Shown piece by piece: positions 18,406 through 28,814 of a stretch of DNA of 64,000 nucleotides (position 1 is the stretch's first letter; every line of letters begins with the position of its first letter). The stretch covers positions 33,588 through 97,587 of the forward strand of contig CAXBDQ010000008.1 of NCBI GenBank assembly GCA_963974675.1, given 5' to 3'. The notes under the pieces were generated by a model. The model was not told the origin of the DNA. It ran no database searches and saw only the letters and a list, made by a program, of their open reading frames with translations. The position numbers and the translations under genes were made by a program. This DNA is from Porticoccus sp963974675. Lineage in GTDB: Bacteria > Pseudomonadota > Gammaproteobacteria > Pseudomonadales > Porticoccaceae.

Positions 18406-19020
18406 ATGTCTAGGGCACAAAAGTTTGAACGCAGTGACGTTTTAGATAAAGCACTTGGTTTATTTTGGACTCGAGGTTACGAAGCCAGTTCAATCAGTAA
18501 ACTGTTGGACGTAATGGGTCTGAATCGAGGCAGCCTGTATTGTGCCTTTAAAGATAAGCGCAGCCTTTATCAGGAGGTTTTGGCGCATTACTACGAGGGT
18601 CTTCGAGCAGAGTTGTTTATTCCCACCCTAGTTGAAATCAGTGATCCGTTAGAATCTTTCCGGGAATTTTTTTACCGTGGGCTTCTGCATGATAATGCAC
18701 CTATTCGTGCTCGGGGTTGTTTATTATTTAATGCGATTTCAGAGCTTAGTCACAATGATCCGGGGCTGTCGGATGATGCGAGTGGCTATATATCTGAGCT
18801 TCGCACTCTTTTTATTAATAAACTGGTTGAAGCGAAGAAGCTAGGTTTGAGTGACGGCTCAAAAAACACGGAAACTCAGGCTGACTTTTTATTGGGAATA
18901 TTGGCCGGATTGCGGGTTCAGAGTCAAATGGGTGTTAGCCTGGATGTCATAAAAGAGGCCATTGATAGCGCGTTGTCTTGTATTTTTTCTACAGCACACA
19001 TAAAAAAACAGCCTATTTAG
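18406..19020 (+). CDS. TetR/AcrR-family transcriptional regulator
   Basis: A 204-residue repressor. The N-terminal helix-turn-helix is clear (residues 8-55: LDKALGLFWTRGYEASSISK through LYCAFKDKRSLYQEVL), followed by an all-helical ligand domain ending in a helix that could dimerise. A GGGAGG ribosome-binding sequence precedes the ATG. There is no co-directional neighbour, so the likely targets are itself (via the palindrome at 18315-18341) and remote genes. The ligand is unknown. Its stop codon is part of the terminator stem at 19002-19031. Confidence 0.88.
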   Translation: MSRAQKFERSDVLDKALGLFWTRGYEASSISKLLDVMGLNRGSLYCAFKDKRSLYQEVLAHYYEGLRAELFIPTLVEISDPLESFREFFYRGLLHDNAPIRARGCLLFNAISELSHNDPGLSDDASGYISELRTLFINKLVEAKKLGLSDGSKNTETQADFLLGILAGLRVQSQMGVSLDVIKEAIDSALSCIFSTAHIKKQPI

Positions 19021-19031
19021 GCTGTTTTTTT
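19002..19031. terminator. Bidirectional terminator between tetR-type gene and aroG
   Basis: AAAAAAACAGCC (19002-19013) and GGCTGTTTTTTT (19020-19031) form a perfect 12-bp stem with a 6-nt loop and T-runs on both strands. It overlaps the stop codon of the TetR gene and ends transcription from both convergent genes. Confidence 0.88.
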
Positions 19032-19052
19032 ATGTGTGGCCAGTTTGTTCGA

Positions 19053-20123
19053 TTATTTCATTCTTTCTTTAAGTACATCCTTAAGCTTTTCACGCATATC
19101 TCGTAAAGACTTCTCCGTTGTTTCCCAGTCAATACAGGCATCTGTAATAGATACTCCGTATTCTAGGTCTTCAAGGTTTGACGTGATTTTCTGATTGCCA
19201 GCTTTCAAGTTACTCTCAACCATGATGCCAATAATTGATTGATTGCCCTCGATGATTTGGTTGGTCACATTTTCCATTACCAGAGGCTGAAGTTCATGGT
19301 TTTTGTTGGAATTAGCGTGACTGCAATCCACCATAATATTAGCGGGGATACCGGCATCGTGTAGTTGTTGCTCAGCTAGGGAAACACTGACAGAGTCATA
19401 ATTGGGTTTTCCATCACCACCACGTAGAACGACGTGTGAATAAGGGTTACCTGCGGTGGTAATGATGGAAACACTACCTTCAGAATTAATGCCAAGAAAT
19501 CGATGTGGGCTTGCTACAGATTGCAATGCGTTGATGGCTACAGCTAGACTTCCATCGGTACCATTTTTAAAGCCTACAGATGAAGACAGGCCAGAGGCCA
19601 TTTCCCTGTGGGTTTGGGATTCAGTTGTTCTGGCTCCAACCGCAGACCAAGTGATCAAGTCCTGCATGTATTGTGGAGAAATTGGATCCAGTGCTTCAGT
19701 TGCTGTGGGCAAGCCTAATTCAGCAATATCCAGCAGTAATTGACGGCCGACATGCAGCCCATCCGTAATTTTGAAGGAATCGTTGAGGTAGGGGTCATTA
19801 ATTAGCCCTTTCCAGCCAGTGGTTGTCCGAGGTTTCTCAAAATAAACCCGCATCACGATACACAGAGTATCACTGACCTCGTCAGCGAGTAGTTTTAACC
19901 GTTTGGCGTAGTCTTTAGCCGCATTGGTATCGTGAATAGAGCAGGGACCAACTACAACAATGATTCTGTGATCTTTTTTATCGAGAATATTTTCGATGGT
20001 ATGTCGGCCATCCATAATCGTGTTGCATGCGGCATCACTAATTGGAATTTCTTCTTTCAGCGCCTTGGGCGTGATTAAAACATCCTGTGAGCGGACGTTG
20101 ATATTTTCAACAGCTTGAGTCAT
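19053..20123 (-). CDS. aroG: 3-deoxy-7-phosphoheptulonate (DAHP) synthase, class I
   Basis: First enzyme of the shikimate pathway, condensing phosphoenolpyruvate with erythrose 4-phosphate. The 356-residue length matches AroF/AroG/AroH isozymes. Conserved segments include VGPCSIHD (about residue 57), the MRVYFEKPRTTTGWKG substrate loop, SSVGFKNGTDG and IMVDCSHANS. Which aromatic amino acid feeds back on it cannot be decided here. It follows the addB-addA pair on the same strand after a 136-bp gap, probably with its own promoter. Confidence 0.94.
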   Translation of the reverse strand: MTQAVENINVRSQDVLITPKALKEEIPISDAACNTIMDGRHTIENILDKKDHRIIVVVGPCSIHDTNAAKDYAKRLKLLADEVSDTLCIVMRVYFEKPRTTTGWKGLINDPYLNDSFKITDGLHVGRQLLLDIAELGLPTATEALDPISPQYMQDLITWSAVGARTTESQTHREMASGLSSSVGFKNGTDGSLAVAINALQSVASPHRFLGINSEGSVSIITTAGNPYSHVVLRGGDGKPNYDSVSVSLAEQQLHDAGIPANIMVDCSHANSNKNHELQPLVMENVTNQIIEGNQSIIGIMVESNLKAGNQKITSNLEDLEYGVSITDACIDWETTEKSLRDMREKLKDVLKERMK

Positions 20124-20259
20124 TTACTTTCCACACCGACCAATGTTTCATTTTAGGATGGCCATTCTACATGAAAATCTGGTGGTTAGGACAGGGGTTG
20201 GCTTGATCTGAAATGCGTGGAGGTCTTGATTTTCAGGGAGTTGTTATAAGAAAATTTTG

Positions 20260-23200
20260 TCAGATGATGGCCAAATGACGAAATAGTGGAAAATATAACG
20301 CTATTTTTGTCGGACGATCATTCATTTGTTTGAACAGTTCAGCATAGTGTTCCAGCTGACCACGGTATTGGTTGATTTCCCGGGCCACAAAACTTTCTTG
20401 TGATTCTCCCTCAGAGGGTTCTGATGTTTTATAGTCAATAATCCATTGAACATCCTCTGATACGAAGCACCGGTCGACAACAGCCGTTTTTGGCTCACCA
20501 TTCTGTGATAGATAACCAATGCTATATTCACATTGACTCTCTAGATGTTGATGATTTAACAGCCATAGGGCTGATTCATCCTCTAGGCAGTTGGTGGCAG
20601 CGCGTTGAAGTAAGGCTAAAGGTTCATCGAATTTTGTGAGTCCCAGGTGCTGCAGTTGAACTTTCCAAAATGGAAGCTGATCTATAACCCTCTTATTGTT
20701 CCAGTTCGCCACCCCTTGCATAACGATCTGTCTTAATATGCGATGTAGAACGGTACCGGTGTGGCGAGCTACAGTATTGAGTGCCTTGAGGGATTCCCCC
20801 AGAGTTTGTTGTTCCTGATTATTATATTCAGTCGCTATCGTTTGGTTATCAATGTTGTTCCCTAAAGATGGCATTTGTTCTTGCCAATCGCTGGGTAGTC
20901 TATATAAAGCCTGTAGTACGGGTATGGTTTGGATGGTTTCAATTTTAGCAGGTTGGTAATCGTGAATATTCAGGGTAAAAGATTGAAGGCCTGGCTCATG
21001 GCTTTGGGTCATTTTAGGGGTCGATTCATGGTTTGATATAGATTCTAGTGCAGGTTGAAGGCTCTCTAGAAGACTGTTTGCCGTGGGTTTTTTATCTTTA
21101 GCAATGGTGTAGGTCAGATGTAGCTGTTTGATGGCTCGAGTGGCGCCGACATAGAGTACACGTGCTTTTTCCAGCTTGCCCTTAAGTTTTTGTTCGCGCT
21201 GCAAGTATTTGAATAAGGGGTCGCTGTCCCGGCCTGCACGTTCCAATGGACCAATGATTAATTGGTTTTGCCCTTGTTGCCCGACCCGTTCTTGCCAGAG
21301 TATCAATTGCTTATCGTCACCCCGGGGTTTTCTGTTTAGACCAGGAATGATAACCGTATCAAACTCTAACCCTTTGGATTTATGAATCGTCATGACGTGA
21401 AGGTGGGGGTCCGCATATTCGTCAGGTTTTGCATAAAGGGATTGCACGGCCTTTTCAAAAATAGACCAATTATCGATCCGTCCGTATTTTTCATGTTCCT
21501 CGAGTAAAGCCAGGTATTGTTGACAATGTTTGAGTTCCGAGTCAGAGCGAAGTGATGCAACACCGCCTAGGGCTACCCAAATACCCTGTACCCAAGTTCT
21601 CAAAGGTTTTCTGTATCGTTGATCCCACCCTTTGCAAAGTGTCTGACTGACACGTGCGAGAATCCTTTTTCCCTCTGGAGAAAGTTCGGGTATTTGTGAG
21701 TAATGACAGATATTCAGCAATAACAGCGGATAGCGTTCACCGTCGGGAAGTGGGTTTTGATTCGGTAACTTGCTATTGGTGATATGAAACAGATCGGTGA
21801 GATCCAAACCACACCAGGGTGCTCGTAAAATAGATAGCCAAGCAATACGGTCTGCGGGAGAGAGTAGTGCGCGAGTCAGCGACATTAGGTCAATGACAGG
21901 CATCCTTTTCCCAAGAGGGTCAATGTCCATTGCCTGCCAGCGGAGCCCGGCCTGTTGAAGAGCGATCAAAATATCGGTCAGGTGGGTACGGTTGCGAACT
22001 AATATGGCAATCGATCCCTCGGGGTCAGCGCGCTTGGCTTTATCGACGAGAGAGGTGACATGTTCTGCTTCGGCCTGTGCCTCAGCCTTTGCATCAGGGT
22101 AATCGACAAAAGCATCTACCGTAACAGATTGATCGGCTATTGCTGGGTGGTAGGCGATAGCCGGACTGTAGCTAACAGCACCTCGGCTGATGTTATCCCT
22201 AGCTGGGAACACTATTTCAAATGCCTGATTTACCCATTCGATAATGCCGGCCTGTGAGCGAAAATTCACCTGAAGATCCAGAGGCTCCAGTTGTATGTTG
22301 CCGAGTGGAAGGCTGCGCGCCTCTAGAAACAATCCCACGTTGGCACTACGAAAGCCGTAAAGGGACTGCATTGCATCGCCCACAATAAATAAACTTCGCC
22401 CGTCATTAGCTTGCCAGCCAGCGGTCAAGCGCTTGACTAGGTCAAACTGTACGGACGATGTATCCTGAAACTCATCGGTCAGGATATGGCTAATTCGGTA
22501 ATCCAGTTTCAAAGCCAAATCTGTTGGTGCATCTTCAGGACCTAGGGAGCGCAAAGCCGCTAGTGTGATTTCTGTGAAATCACACACTTTTTGTTGTTGG
22601 AACGCAAAGCTGAGTTGGGCACTGAGGGCTGGCAGCAGCAGAGTTAGGGCATCCAGTACTTGCCATTGGTTGTCATCATATTGGGCAGTAGGAAGATAAC
22701 GGATGTCTTGCAGTTGGTCTAATAACCCGGGAATAGATTGTAGGTGTCCAAGTAGACCAGACATGGTTTCTTTTTGTGCTTTGGCCAGATTTTTACGTTC
22801 TTCAGTGGTGCCGCCAGTGAGTGTTTCTGTTGGGAATCCACAATTTTTGTCTAATCGTTTGCGCCACTCATTCTGTGTGGTCAGGAGTAACTCACATAGT
22901 CCCAGCCATTGAAGAAGGCCGTATGCCTTGGGTTCAGGTAGCGCAGGCATCCCCAAGCAATGATAAATAGAGCCGTTGCGTTTACTGTCGGGTAGTTGGC
23001 TGGCAGCGTAATCAGCAAATCTTGCCAGCTCACTGTCCCAGGGGGCTAGCAGGTCTTTAGTCTCTTGGAGTGTTTCTTCGATGACCTGATTGAGAAAACT
23101 TTCAAGATAGTCTCTGGCCCCCCTAGATTGAAAAAGCTGTCCTAGCCATTGCTCACGTTTAGATAATAAATTAGTTAACAGTAGTTCAAGCTTATTGAGG

Positions 23201-23745
23201 TCGTTATCCAGATGGCGTAACAAGGTGGCGACAGCCTGACCCAAATCATTCTTCTGCTCCAGTGCGGGTAATAGCAGCTCTGCAATCGCTTCACGGTACA
23301 TTGGTGTAGGATCATTTAGGGGCTCAGAATAATCACCAAATCGGCTTTCTACCGCGAGCTGTTGTGCTAGGTTTAGGCAAAAGCCATCAATGGTTTGGAT
23401 GCGCAACCTGCTGGGGTTGTTCAGCAGTTGCCAATGTTTTTCTTTGTCTCTTGCTAAGGCACCTTGTGCTAGGTTATACGTCGTTTGTTGGTGACTCGTT
23501 GTCTGTATCGCTTGAGATTTAGAGGCGCTAGCAAGCGCACTCATGATGCGGTGCTGCATTTCACCGGCAGCCTTGCGGGTAAATGTCATGCAGAGAATTT
23601 CTTCTGGCTCATCGACGATTGCGAGTAATTTTAAAACTCTTTGAGTAAGAAGCTCTGTTTTTCCAGATCCTGCGGGCGCTGCTACAGCGAAGGATCGAGA
23701 CGGGTCGAGGGCTTTAACTCTTTCTGCTGCATCTGCTACGGTCAT
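20260..23745 (-). CDS. AddA-like UvrD/RecB helicase-nuclease
   Basis: A 1161-residue double-strand-break repair enzyme. Walker A APAGSGKT is at residues 23-30, the helicase DEFQDTS box and the VNFRSQ, VMTIHKSKGLEF and LYVGATRA motifs of superfamily 1A follow, and a C-terminal RecB-type nuclease domain carries DRCF and WIIDYKTSE. Its start overlaps the stop of the AddB-like gene by 4 bp (ATGA), so the pair is one translational unit. It is probably the helicase subunit of an AddAB-type complex rather than RecB, because no RecC or RecD is adjacent. Confidence 0.88.
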   Translation of the reverse strand: MTVADAAERVKALDPSRSFAVAAPAGSGKTELLTQRVLKLLAIVDEPEEILCMTFTRKAAGEMQHRIMSALASASKSQAIQTTSHQQTTYNLAQGALARDKEKHWQLLNNPSRLRIQTIDGFCLNLAQQLAVESRFGDYSEPLNDPTPMYREAIAELLLPALEQKNDLGQAVATLLRHLDNDLNKLELLLTNLLSKREQWLGQLFQSRGARDYLESFLNQVIEETLQETKDLLAPWDSELARFADYAASQLPDSKRNGSIYHCLGMPALPEPKAYGLLQWLGLCELLLTTQNEWRKRLDKNCGFPTETLTGGTTEERKNLAKAQKETMSGLLGHLQSIPGLLDQLQDIRYLPTAQYDDNQWQVLDALTLLLPALSAQLSFAFQQQKVCDFTEITLAALRSLGPEDAPTDLALKLDYRISHILTDEFQDTSSVQFDLVKRLTAGWQANDGRSLFIVGDAMQSLYGFRSANVGLFLEARSLPLGNIQLEPLDLQVNFRSQAGIIEWVNQAFEIVFPARDNISRGAVSYSPAIAYHPAIADQSVTVDAFVDYPDAKAEAQAEAEHVTSLVDKAKRADPEGSIAILVRNRTHLTDILIALQQAGLRWQAMDIDPLGKRMPVIDLMSLTRALLSPADRIAWLSILRAPWCGLDLTDLFHITNSKLPNQNPLPDGERYPLLLLNICHYSQIPELSPEGKRILARVSQTLCKGWDQRYRKPLRTWVQGIWVALGGVASLRSDSELKHCQQYLALLEEHEKYGRIDNWSIFEKAVQSLYAKPDEYADPHLHVMTIHKSKGLEFDTVIIPGLNRKPRGDDKQLILWQERVGQQGQNQLIIGPLERAGRDSDPLFKYLQREQKLKGKLEKARVLYVGATRAIKQLHLTYTIAKDKKPTANSLLESLQPALESISNHESTPKMTQSHEPGLQSFTLNIHDYQPAKIETIQTIPVLQALYRLPSDWQEQMPSLGNNIDNQTIATEYNNQEQQTLGESLKALNTVARHTGTVLHRILRQIVMQGVANWNNKRVIDQLPFWKVQLQHLGLTKFDEPLALLQRAATNCLEDESALWLLNHQHLESQCEYSIGYLSQNGEPKTAVVDRCFVSEDVQWIIDYKTSEPSEGESQESFVAREINQYRGQLEHYAELFKQMNDRPTKIALYFPLFRHLAII

Positions 23746-26642
23746 AGTTTTGACGCTTCTTTAATTATTGATCCAGTAGCAGGAGTAGACATTGTGGTTT
23801 TCATCGACAATTCGGGCAGGCGGTTGAGCGGCACAAGTTCCTGTTGGTACTGCATGGCAGTGGGTTTATAGATTTTTACCGCAGCATAGGCTTGTTGGAA
23901 TTCTTGCCCCAGCAGGGTGAGAGATGTTTGCCATAGGGTTAACAAATCGTCCCAACTTTCTGGTTCAGATTTTTTACCTGCTTCTAGTGGATAAACACCG
24001 GGCAATAAATTTTGTGATTCAGAAAACCCCACAAACTGTTGTTGGGAAACATTAACAACGGCAAAGGTTACGGCGGCTACGGGTGTCTCGCTACAGAGTA
24101 CATAAAGAGGTAATTGAGGTTGCTCCGGACGGTCTCCCAGCCAGCTATTGGTATTTGCCTTGCCGGTTTTATAGTCAATAATGATTTGTCTGCCATCTTC
24201 TAGCTGGTCTATGCGGTCAATGATTAATCGCAGGGGAAGCCCCGCAAAGCTTGTTTGTGCTTGTTTTTCAAATGCGACCACTGTGAAGGCTGGCCGGGTT
24301 TTCTCCAAAGCCAGCCACTCGACTAAAAGCGCTGTTAAGCGTTGCTTCTCAATTGCCGTAAACTCAGGGCCAAATAAATCGGGACGTCGTTTTTTCCAGC
24401 GTTGAAGTGCTAGATCTACATTAGCATTGACCTGTTCATTCAGCTCGATGTCCGAGAGCTTCAGTAGCTGCTGTTGGCAACCTAGTTGTTGCCAGAGTCG
24501 CTCCAGACAATCGTGAAGTAGTGAGCCTCGGTCCATCGAGGATAAGCCTAGTTGAGGTTCCGGGGGCTGCTCTGCGCCTAAGCGATGACGTACAAAAGCA
24601 TTAAATGGGCACGTGGCTTGATCCCTAAAAATGCCACTGCCGCCTTTAACGGTCTCTTTGGTAAGATCGAGAGCTGGACCATATTCACAGGAAATTTTTT
24701 CTAATACGGTTGTTTCAGCTATTGCTTCAGAACATAGTTTTTCAGAGTTTAGCTTTTCTATACTTACCTCTTCAGTACTGAGTTCTTTAAAACTGATTTC
24801 GGGTAGATCAGCGATCAGCGTGCTCACCTGACGAAGGCGTGAGGCATCAAATTCACTGAAGCTAAATATGACCTCATTGGCAGCATTTTTTAAACCACTT
24901 ATTTGGTTTTGTGCCAGTTGTAACTCGCGTTCTGGCAATGATCGCGGTGTTGCATACTCTCGCTGCAGGCTAATCGGTAGCAGGGGGTTGGGTGCAATGC
25001 TGGGTGGCCAGTGGTGGTTATCCATACCGACGACCCAGAGATGGTCAAAACGTAAAGCACTGCTTTCCAGCAGGCCAAGTACCTGAATGGGAGCATCGTT
25101 AACCTCTGGTTGGAAAATACTTTGGTCTGCGAGTTGCTGAAGCTGTCGCAAAGCGTCCGGAAGTGTCACGGTTAACTGAAGTTGGTCTAATGATGAATAT
25201 TGTTCCAGTACCCGCAACCAGTGTTGGTATTGTTGATATTCAATGCTGTCTAGCGATCGATCTCCGGGCCAACCAAAAATGTCTAATTGCTGTTGAAATA
25301 ATAATAACCAAGCCTGGAAGCTGGTTTTGTTGGGAATGTTTCGTCGCAGGCTTTCTGATTGCTCAAGTAATGTGCTGAGGGTTAATCTGAAGTTAGAAGA
25401 GCTAGAGCTAGACTTTGGAGTTGGGCCTTGGCACGTTAAGGTGTGTTCTAGGGATTGTTCGGCCAGATGTAGCTGATAACGGAATTCAGCACAACTAAGC
25501 TTGGGGCGGGCCAATTTCCGAAGTCGTTTTTCTGCGAGACCCCGGACAATTAGCGAGTAATCTTCTCTCTGGTTTTTAGTCTGTTTCAGTGGCTGACCAA
25601 GATCTTGTTCTAGAGTTTGTTTGTTGCCCCAAAACGGTAAATTCAGCAGACGGCACAGTTCTTCAAGTGGCAACTGTTTACGATTGAGCGATAGCAACAA
25701 TAGTGCGGTGGCAACCATGGGGGTATAGCCGAGGGGTACTCCAGCCGAAATATTGAAGTTCGGTGTGGACCTGGGCTGATTCGGGTGCTGATGATGAGGT
25801 TCAAGCTGTTGTCTTAGGGTATGTTCGACTTGGTTTCTCATCCGGGCTAGTTCTGGAACTACAATACCTATTCGGTGATTGGGATTGCTTCGTTGTCGAT
25901 TGTGCGCCCATTTTGCAACGGCAATTAATTCCTGTTGCTCATCGTAAAACTGGGTCCGTTGAACGTGAGTTTCCTTGTCTTTGGCTTGTTTAATCCGTTT
26001 CTGTCCAGTTGTTGGATGGTGGGTGATATTTTTTGAGGCAGTATTTATCGCGGACAGATACAGGGGAGGAATACTATCAAAGCCCAAAGTGACAATGCGT
26101 GAATGTTGGGGCAGGGTGCCATTTTCGTAACCCTTTAAGACGGTAAGCACACTATCCGCGGGCGTGATTAGGTGGAGTTGTATAAGCTTGTTACGAAATT
26201 TTTGAGCCCATCGGTATAGCATTGGTGCGTCAATTTGTAACCTAGGGAGGGGGATTTGCCAGCGTTGAATAATATTGAAACTATTGCGGGCCAGTATGGA
26301 AAAACTGGTGGGTAGTAAATTGTCAGGTTTTTCTGCGTCTTCGCCAATGGCCTCTTCCCAAAGTATTTGTTCCATTTGCTGAGAGGCAATGGCGCTATCT
26401 GAGGCATTCTCTAGGTCAATATCACGAGTCCCTGCATCACAACAACGGAGCCAGTTTTCATTAATCCAGTGTTCTAGGGCATGAACTTCCGGTTCTGGCC
26501 AGCTGGTATTGCCGCATTGCTGTTGGTGTTGTCCCCAAGCATGCCGTATTTTTGTCGCCAAGCGGTTGTTAGATGTCAGTATTAATGCGCCCGCTTCAAT
26601 GTCTTTCTTGAGCAGGGCAATATCAAAAAGCGGGCGCATCAT
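23742..26642 (-). CDS. AddB-like PD-(D/E)XK nuclease, DNA repair protein
   Basis: A 966-residue partner of the AddA-like helicase, of the proteobacterial AddB-related family (the group I recall as TIGR03623). The N-terminus (ILTSNNRLATKIRHAWG) resembles an inactivated helicase domain without a functional P-loop. The C-terminal 250 residues hold the nuclease motifs (RGSLLHDCLERLW, LIIDRIDQLEDGR, IIIDYKTGK). The four-cysteine iron-sulfur latch of Bacillus AddB is not evident; only a single Cys (ATCPFNAF) sits where the latch would begin. It is divergent from rmuC. Confidence 0.85.
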   Translation of the reverse strand: MMRPLFDIALLKKDIEAGALILTSNNRLATKIRHAWGQHQQQCGNTSWPEPEVHALEHWINENWLRCCDAGTRDIDLENASDSAIASQQMEQILWEEAIGEDAEKPDNLLPTSFSILARNSFNIIQRWQIPLPRLQIDAPMLYRWAQKFRNKLIQLHLITPADSVLTVLKGYENGTLPQHSRIVTLGFDSIPPLYLSAINTASKNITHHPTTGQKRIKQAKDKETHVQRTQFYDEQQELIAVAKWAHNRQRSNPNHRIGIVVPELARMRNQVEHTLRQQLEPHHQHPNQPRSTPNFNISAGVPLGYTPMVATALLLLSLNRKQLPLEELCRLLNLPFWGNKQTLEQDLGQPLKQTKNQREDYSLIVRGLAEKRLRKLARPKLSCAEFRYQLHLAEQSLEHTLTCQGPTPKSSSSSSNFRLTLSTLLEQSESLRRNIPNKTSFQAWLLLFQQQLDIFGWPGDRSLDSIEYQQYQHWLRVLEQYSSLDQLQLTVTLPDALRQLQQLADQSIFQPEVNDAPIQVLGLLESSALRFDHLWVVGMDNHHWPPSIAPNPLLPISLQREYATPRSLPERELQLAQNQISGLKNAANEVIFSFSEFDASRLRQVSTLIADLPEISFKELSTEEVSIEKLNSEKLCSEAIAETTVLEKISCEYGPALDLTKETVKGGSGIFRDQATCPFNAFVRHRLGAEQPPEPQLGLSSMDRGSLLHDCLERLWQQLGCQQQLLKLSDIELNEQVNANVDLALQRWKKRRPDLFGPEFTAIEKQRLTALLVEWLALEKTRPAFTVVAFEKQAQTSFAGLPLRLIIDRIDQLEDGRQIIIDYKTGKANTNSWLGDRPEQPQLPLYVLCSETPVAAVTFAVVNVSQQQFVGFSESQNLLPGVYPLEAGKKSEPESWDDLLTLWQTSLTLLGQEFQQAYAAVKIYKPTAMQYQQELVPLNRLPELSMKTTMSTPATGSIIKEASKL

Positions 26643-26793
26643 GATGGGTATCTTTGTTATCCTAGCGTGTGTCCCATGATCGCATAACCATCCACACCAA
26701 AAAAGTGGTGTAGAAAAGTATTAGTTGGTGAGTGGGGCAGTGAATGTGCTGTAGATAAGAGCACGGATACGGATTATATTTCTTGATTAAGTA

Positions 26794-28233
26794 ATGGATA
26801 AAATAGATTTTATGGTCATCAGCGAACAAAATCTAATCTTTCTTCTGTCAGGAGTGGCTTTTGGCGCTTTGTTGGCACTTTTGGTGAGTAGAATGTATGC
26901 CGGTCGTAAGCAGGCGGTGGCTGAAATCACGATCAGTCAATTATCTCAAGAACTTAGCACAGCACGAGCAACCCTGATTTCTCGTGATAATGATTTAGCA
27001 TCGCTAAATCGTGATAAGGCATCTTTGGAAACTCGATTAGAGGTGGATCGAACTCGCTATGACGAACAGCTTCAACTATTGAAGCAAGCACGCGAGAACC
27101 TGACTCAGGAATTTGAGAACCTTGCCAACCGAATTTTTGATGCCAAACAGGAAAAGTTTTCCCAAGAGAGCAAGCTGGCACTTAGCACCACCATTGATCC
27201 ACTGCGTCAGGAAATTACTGGCTTCCGTAAGCAGGTAGAAGATGCTTACCACAAGGAAAATGCAGAACGTAACAAGTTAATGGGCCAGGTTGTAGAGTTG
27301 CAAAAACAAGCTCAGCGAGTAGGCGAAGATGCCGTGCTGCTGGCTAATGCCTTAAAGGGTGATAGTAAATTCCAGGGTAACTGGGGCGAGGTTGTTCTGG
27401 AAAGGCTGTTGGAGCAGTCGGGACTGACAAAAGGTCGTGAGTATGAAACCCAGGTTTCCCTCAAGGATGGAGACGGACAACGTCGTCATCCTGATGTGAT
27501 TATCCATTTGCCGGATCAACGAGACATTGTGATTGATGCAAAGGTGTCTCTCACGGATTATGAGCGTTATTGCCGCACTTCTGAGCCGGCGGAGAAACAG
27601 TTGTTTTTAAAGCAACATCTTAGCTCCATTAGGGCTCATATTTCAGGATTAAGCCGCAAGGCCTATGAAGACTTGGTGGGGATTAATACACTGGATTTTG
27701 TGTTGATCTTTGTTCCCATTGAGGCGGCTTTTATGGTGGCTCTTGAGCAAGATCACACGCTATTTAGGGATGCCTATGACAAAGGGATTATTTTGGTGAG
27801 CCCCAGTACATTGCTCGCTACACTGCGCACCATTCATAATATTTGGCGGTATGAAGACCAAAATCGTAATGCTGAAAAAATTGCGACGGATGCAGGAAAA
27901 CTCTATGACCAACTTGTTTTGGTGGTCGATTCCCTAGACGAGTTGGGCCGTCATCTCGATAAAAGCCAAGAGGCATGGCACCAGACTCGTAAACGCCTCG
28001 TAGAAGGGCGTGGTAATTTGGTGAAGAAATTTGAAGATATTAAAAAGCTAGGTGCTCGAGCTAAACGCGAAATTCCCGAGAACTGGCGTAATGAGTCTCA
28101 AGATCAAGATGAGGCACCCTTGTTGGGTGGAGATAAAGTGCAAGGAGATGAACTGCAAGAGACTCTGACGCCAGATAATTTGATGCAGGAAGCACCATTA
28201 CAGCAAACATCATTACAGAAAAAAGAAGAATAA
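26794..28233 (+). CDS. rmuC: DNA recombination protein RmuC
   Basis: Limits recombination at inverted repeats; a predicted nuclease of the RmuC family. The 479-residue protein has an N-terminal membrane helix (about residues 12-30), a long coiled coil (40-180), and the RmuC domain from about 185 (GNWGEVVLERLLEQSG) with the HPDVIIHLPDQRDIVIDAKVS core of the nuclease fold. The C-terminal 40 residues are Gln/Glu-rich. ATG at 26812 is an alternative start; neither has a strong ribosome-binding site. It diverges from the AddB-like gene, so this is a repair cluster. Confidence 0.93.
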   Translation: MDKIDFMVISEQNLIFLLSGVAFGALLALLVSRMYAGRKQAVAEITISQLSQELSTARATLISRDNDLASLNRDKASLETRLEVDRTRYDEQLQLLKQARENLTQEFENLANRIFDAKQEKFSQESKLALSTTIDPLRQEITGFRKQVEDAYHKENAERNKLMGQVVELQKQAQRVGEDAVLLANALKGDSKFQGNWGEVVLERLLEQSGLTKGREYETQVSLKDGDGQRRHPDVIIHLPDQRDIVIDAKVSLTDYERYCRTSEPAEKQLFLKQHLSSIRAHISGLSRKAYEDLVGINTLDFVLIFVPIEAAFMVALEQDHTLFRDAYDKGIILVSPSTLLATLRTIHNIWRYEDQNRNAEKIATDAGKLYDQLVLVVDSLDELGRHLDKSQEAWHQTRKRLVEGRGNLVKKFEDIKKLGARAKREIPENWRNESQDQDEAPLLGGDKVQGDELQETLTPDNLMQEAPLQQTSLQKKEE

Positions 28234-28301
28234 CCTGTTTGTTCAATTCATTTATTTTGTCGGCCAAATACCAGGACGGCACCTAACGCTATGATTATTT
28301 T

Positions 28302-28814
28302 ATGACGCCATATCTTCAAGTTTCACTGTTAATAGCCGTACTTATTGTTGTTGCTTTGGGTGGTTATGCTTTGCACCTCTACCTTAAGTTACGTCATAAA
28401 GATGCGGAACGAAAACAGCAGGAAGCCATTTTGGCTGAAGAACTCAATGCTCGAAGAGATAATTATAGAAACAGTATTCGGGTGATTGCATCTGCCATTG
28501 TTCAAGAACAGGTAAGCCTGACAGAGGGTGCGATAAGAATCAGTATGTTGTCCTCTCAGTTAGAGCTGTCAGAGCTGGAAAAACTGGACTATCAAGTATT
28601 TTTTCAGCTCACAGAGTCGACCTCACATATTCCAATTTTGGAGGAATGGCAGAAGCTTAGTAAAAAAGATAAACGACGTTATGATCAGGAACGTGAAAGT
28701 CTAGAAGATTCTTTTCGTGAGTTTATTGTGGCTTCGGCAACCAAACTGGTTGCGTCTCATGGCGCAGCGTCAGATAAAAGCGAACCACTCTTTTATTCGG
28801 TAGGAAAAGAATAA
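28302..28814 (+). CDS. DUF2489-like membrane-anchored protein
   Basis: A 170-residue protein with one N-terminal membrane helix (residues 6-28), then a charged helical region. The arrangement (ALHLYLKLRHKDAERKQQEAI, then NYRNSIRVIASAIVQEQVSLTEGAIRIS) is what I recall of the DUF2489 family. It follows rmuC by 68 bp on the same strand and may share its transcript. Function unknown; the family name is given from memory of sequence pattern. Confidence 0.65.
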   Translation: MTPYLQVSLLIAVLIVVALGGYALHLYLKLRHKDAERKQQEAILAEELNARRDNYRNSIRVIASAIVQEQVSLTEGAIRISMLSSQLELSELEKLDYQVFFQLTESTSHIPILEEWQKLSKKDKRRYDQERESLEDSFREFIVASATKLVASHGAASDKSEPLFYSVGKE

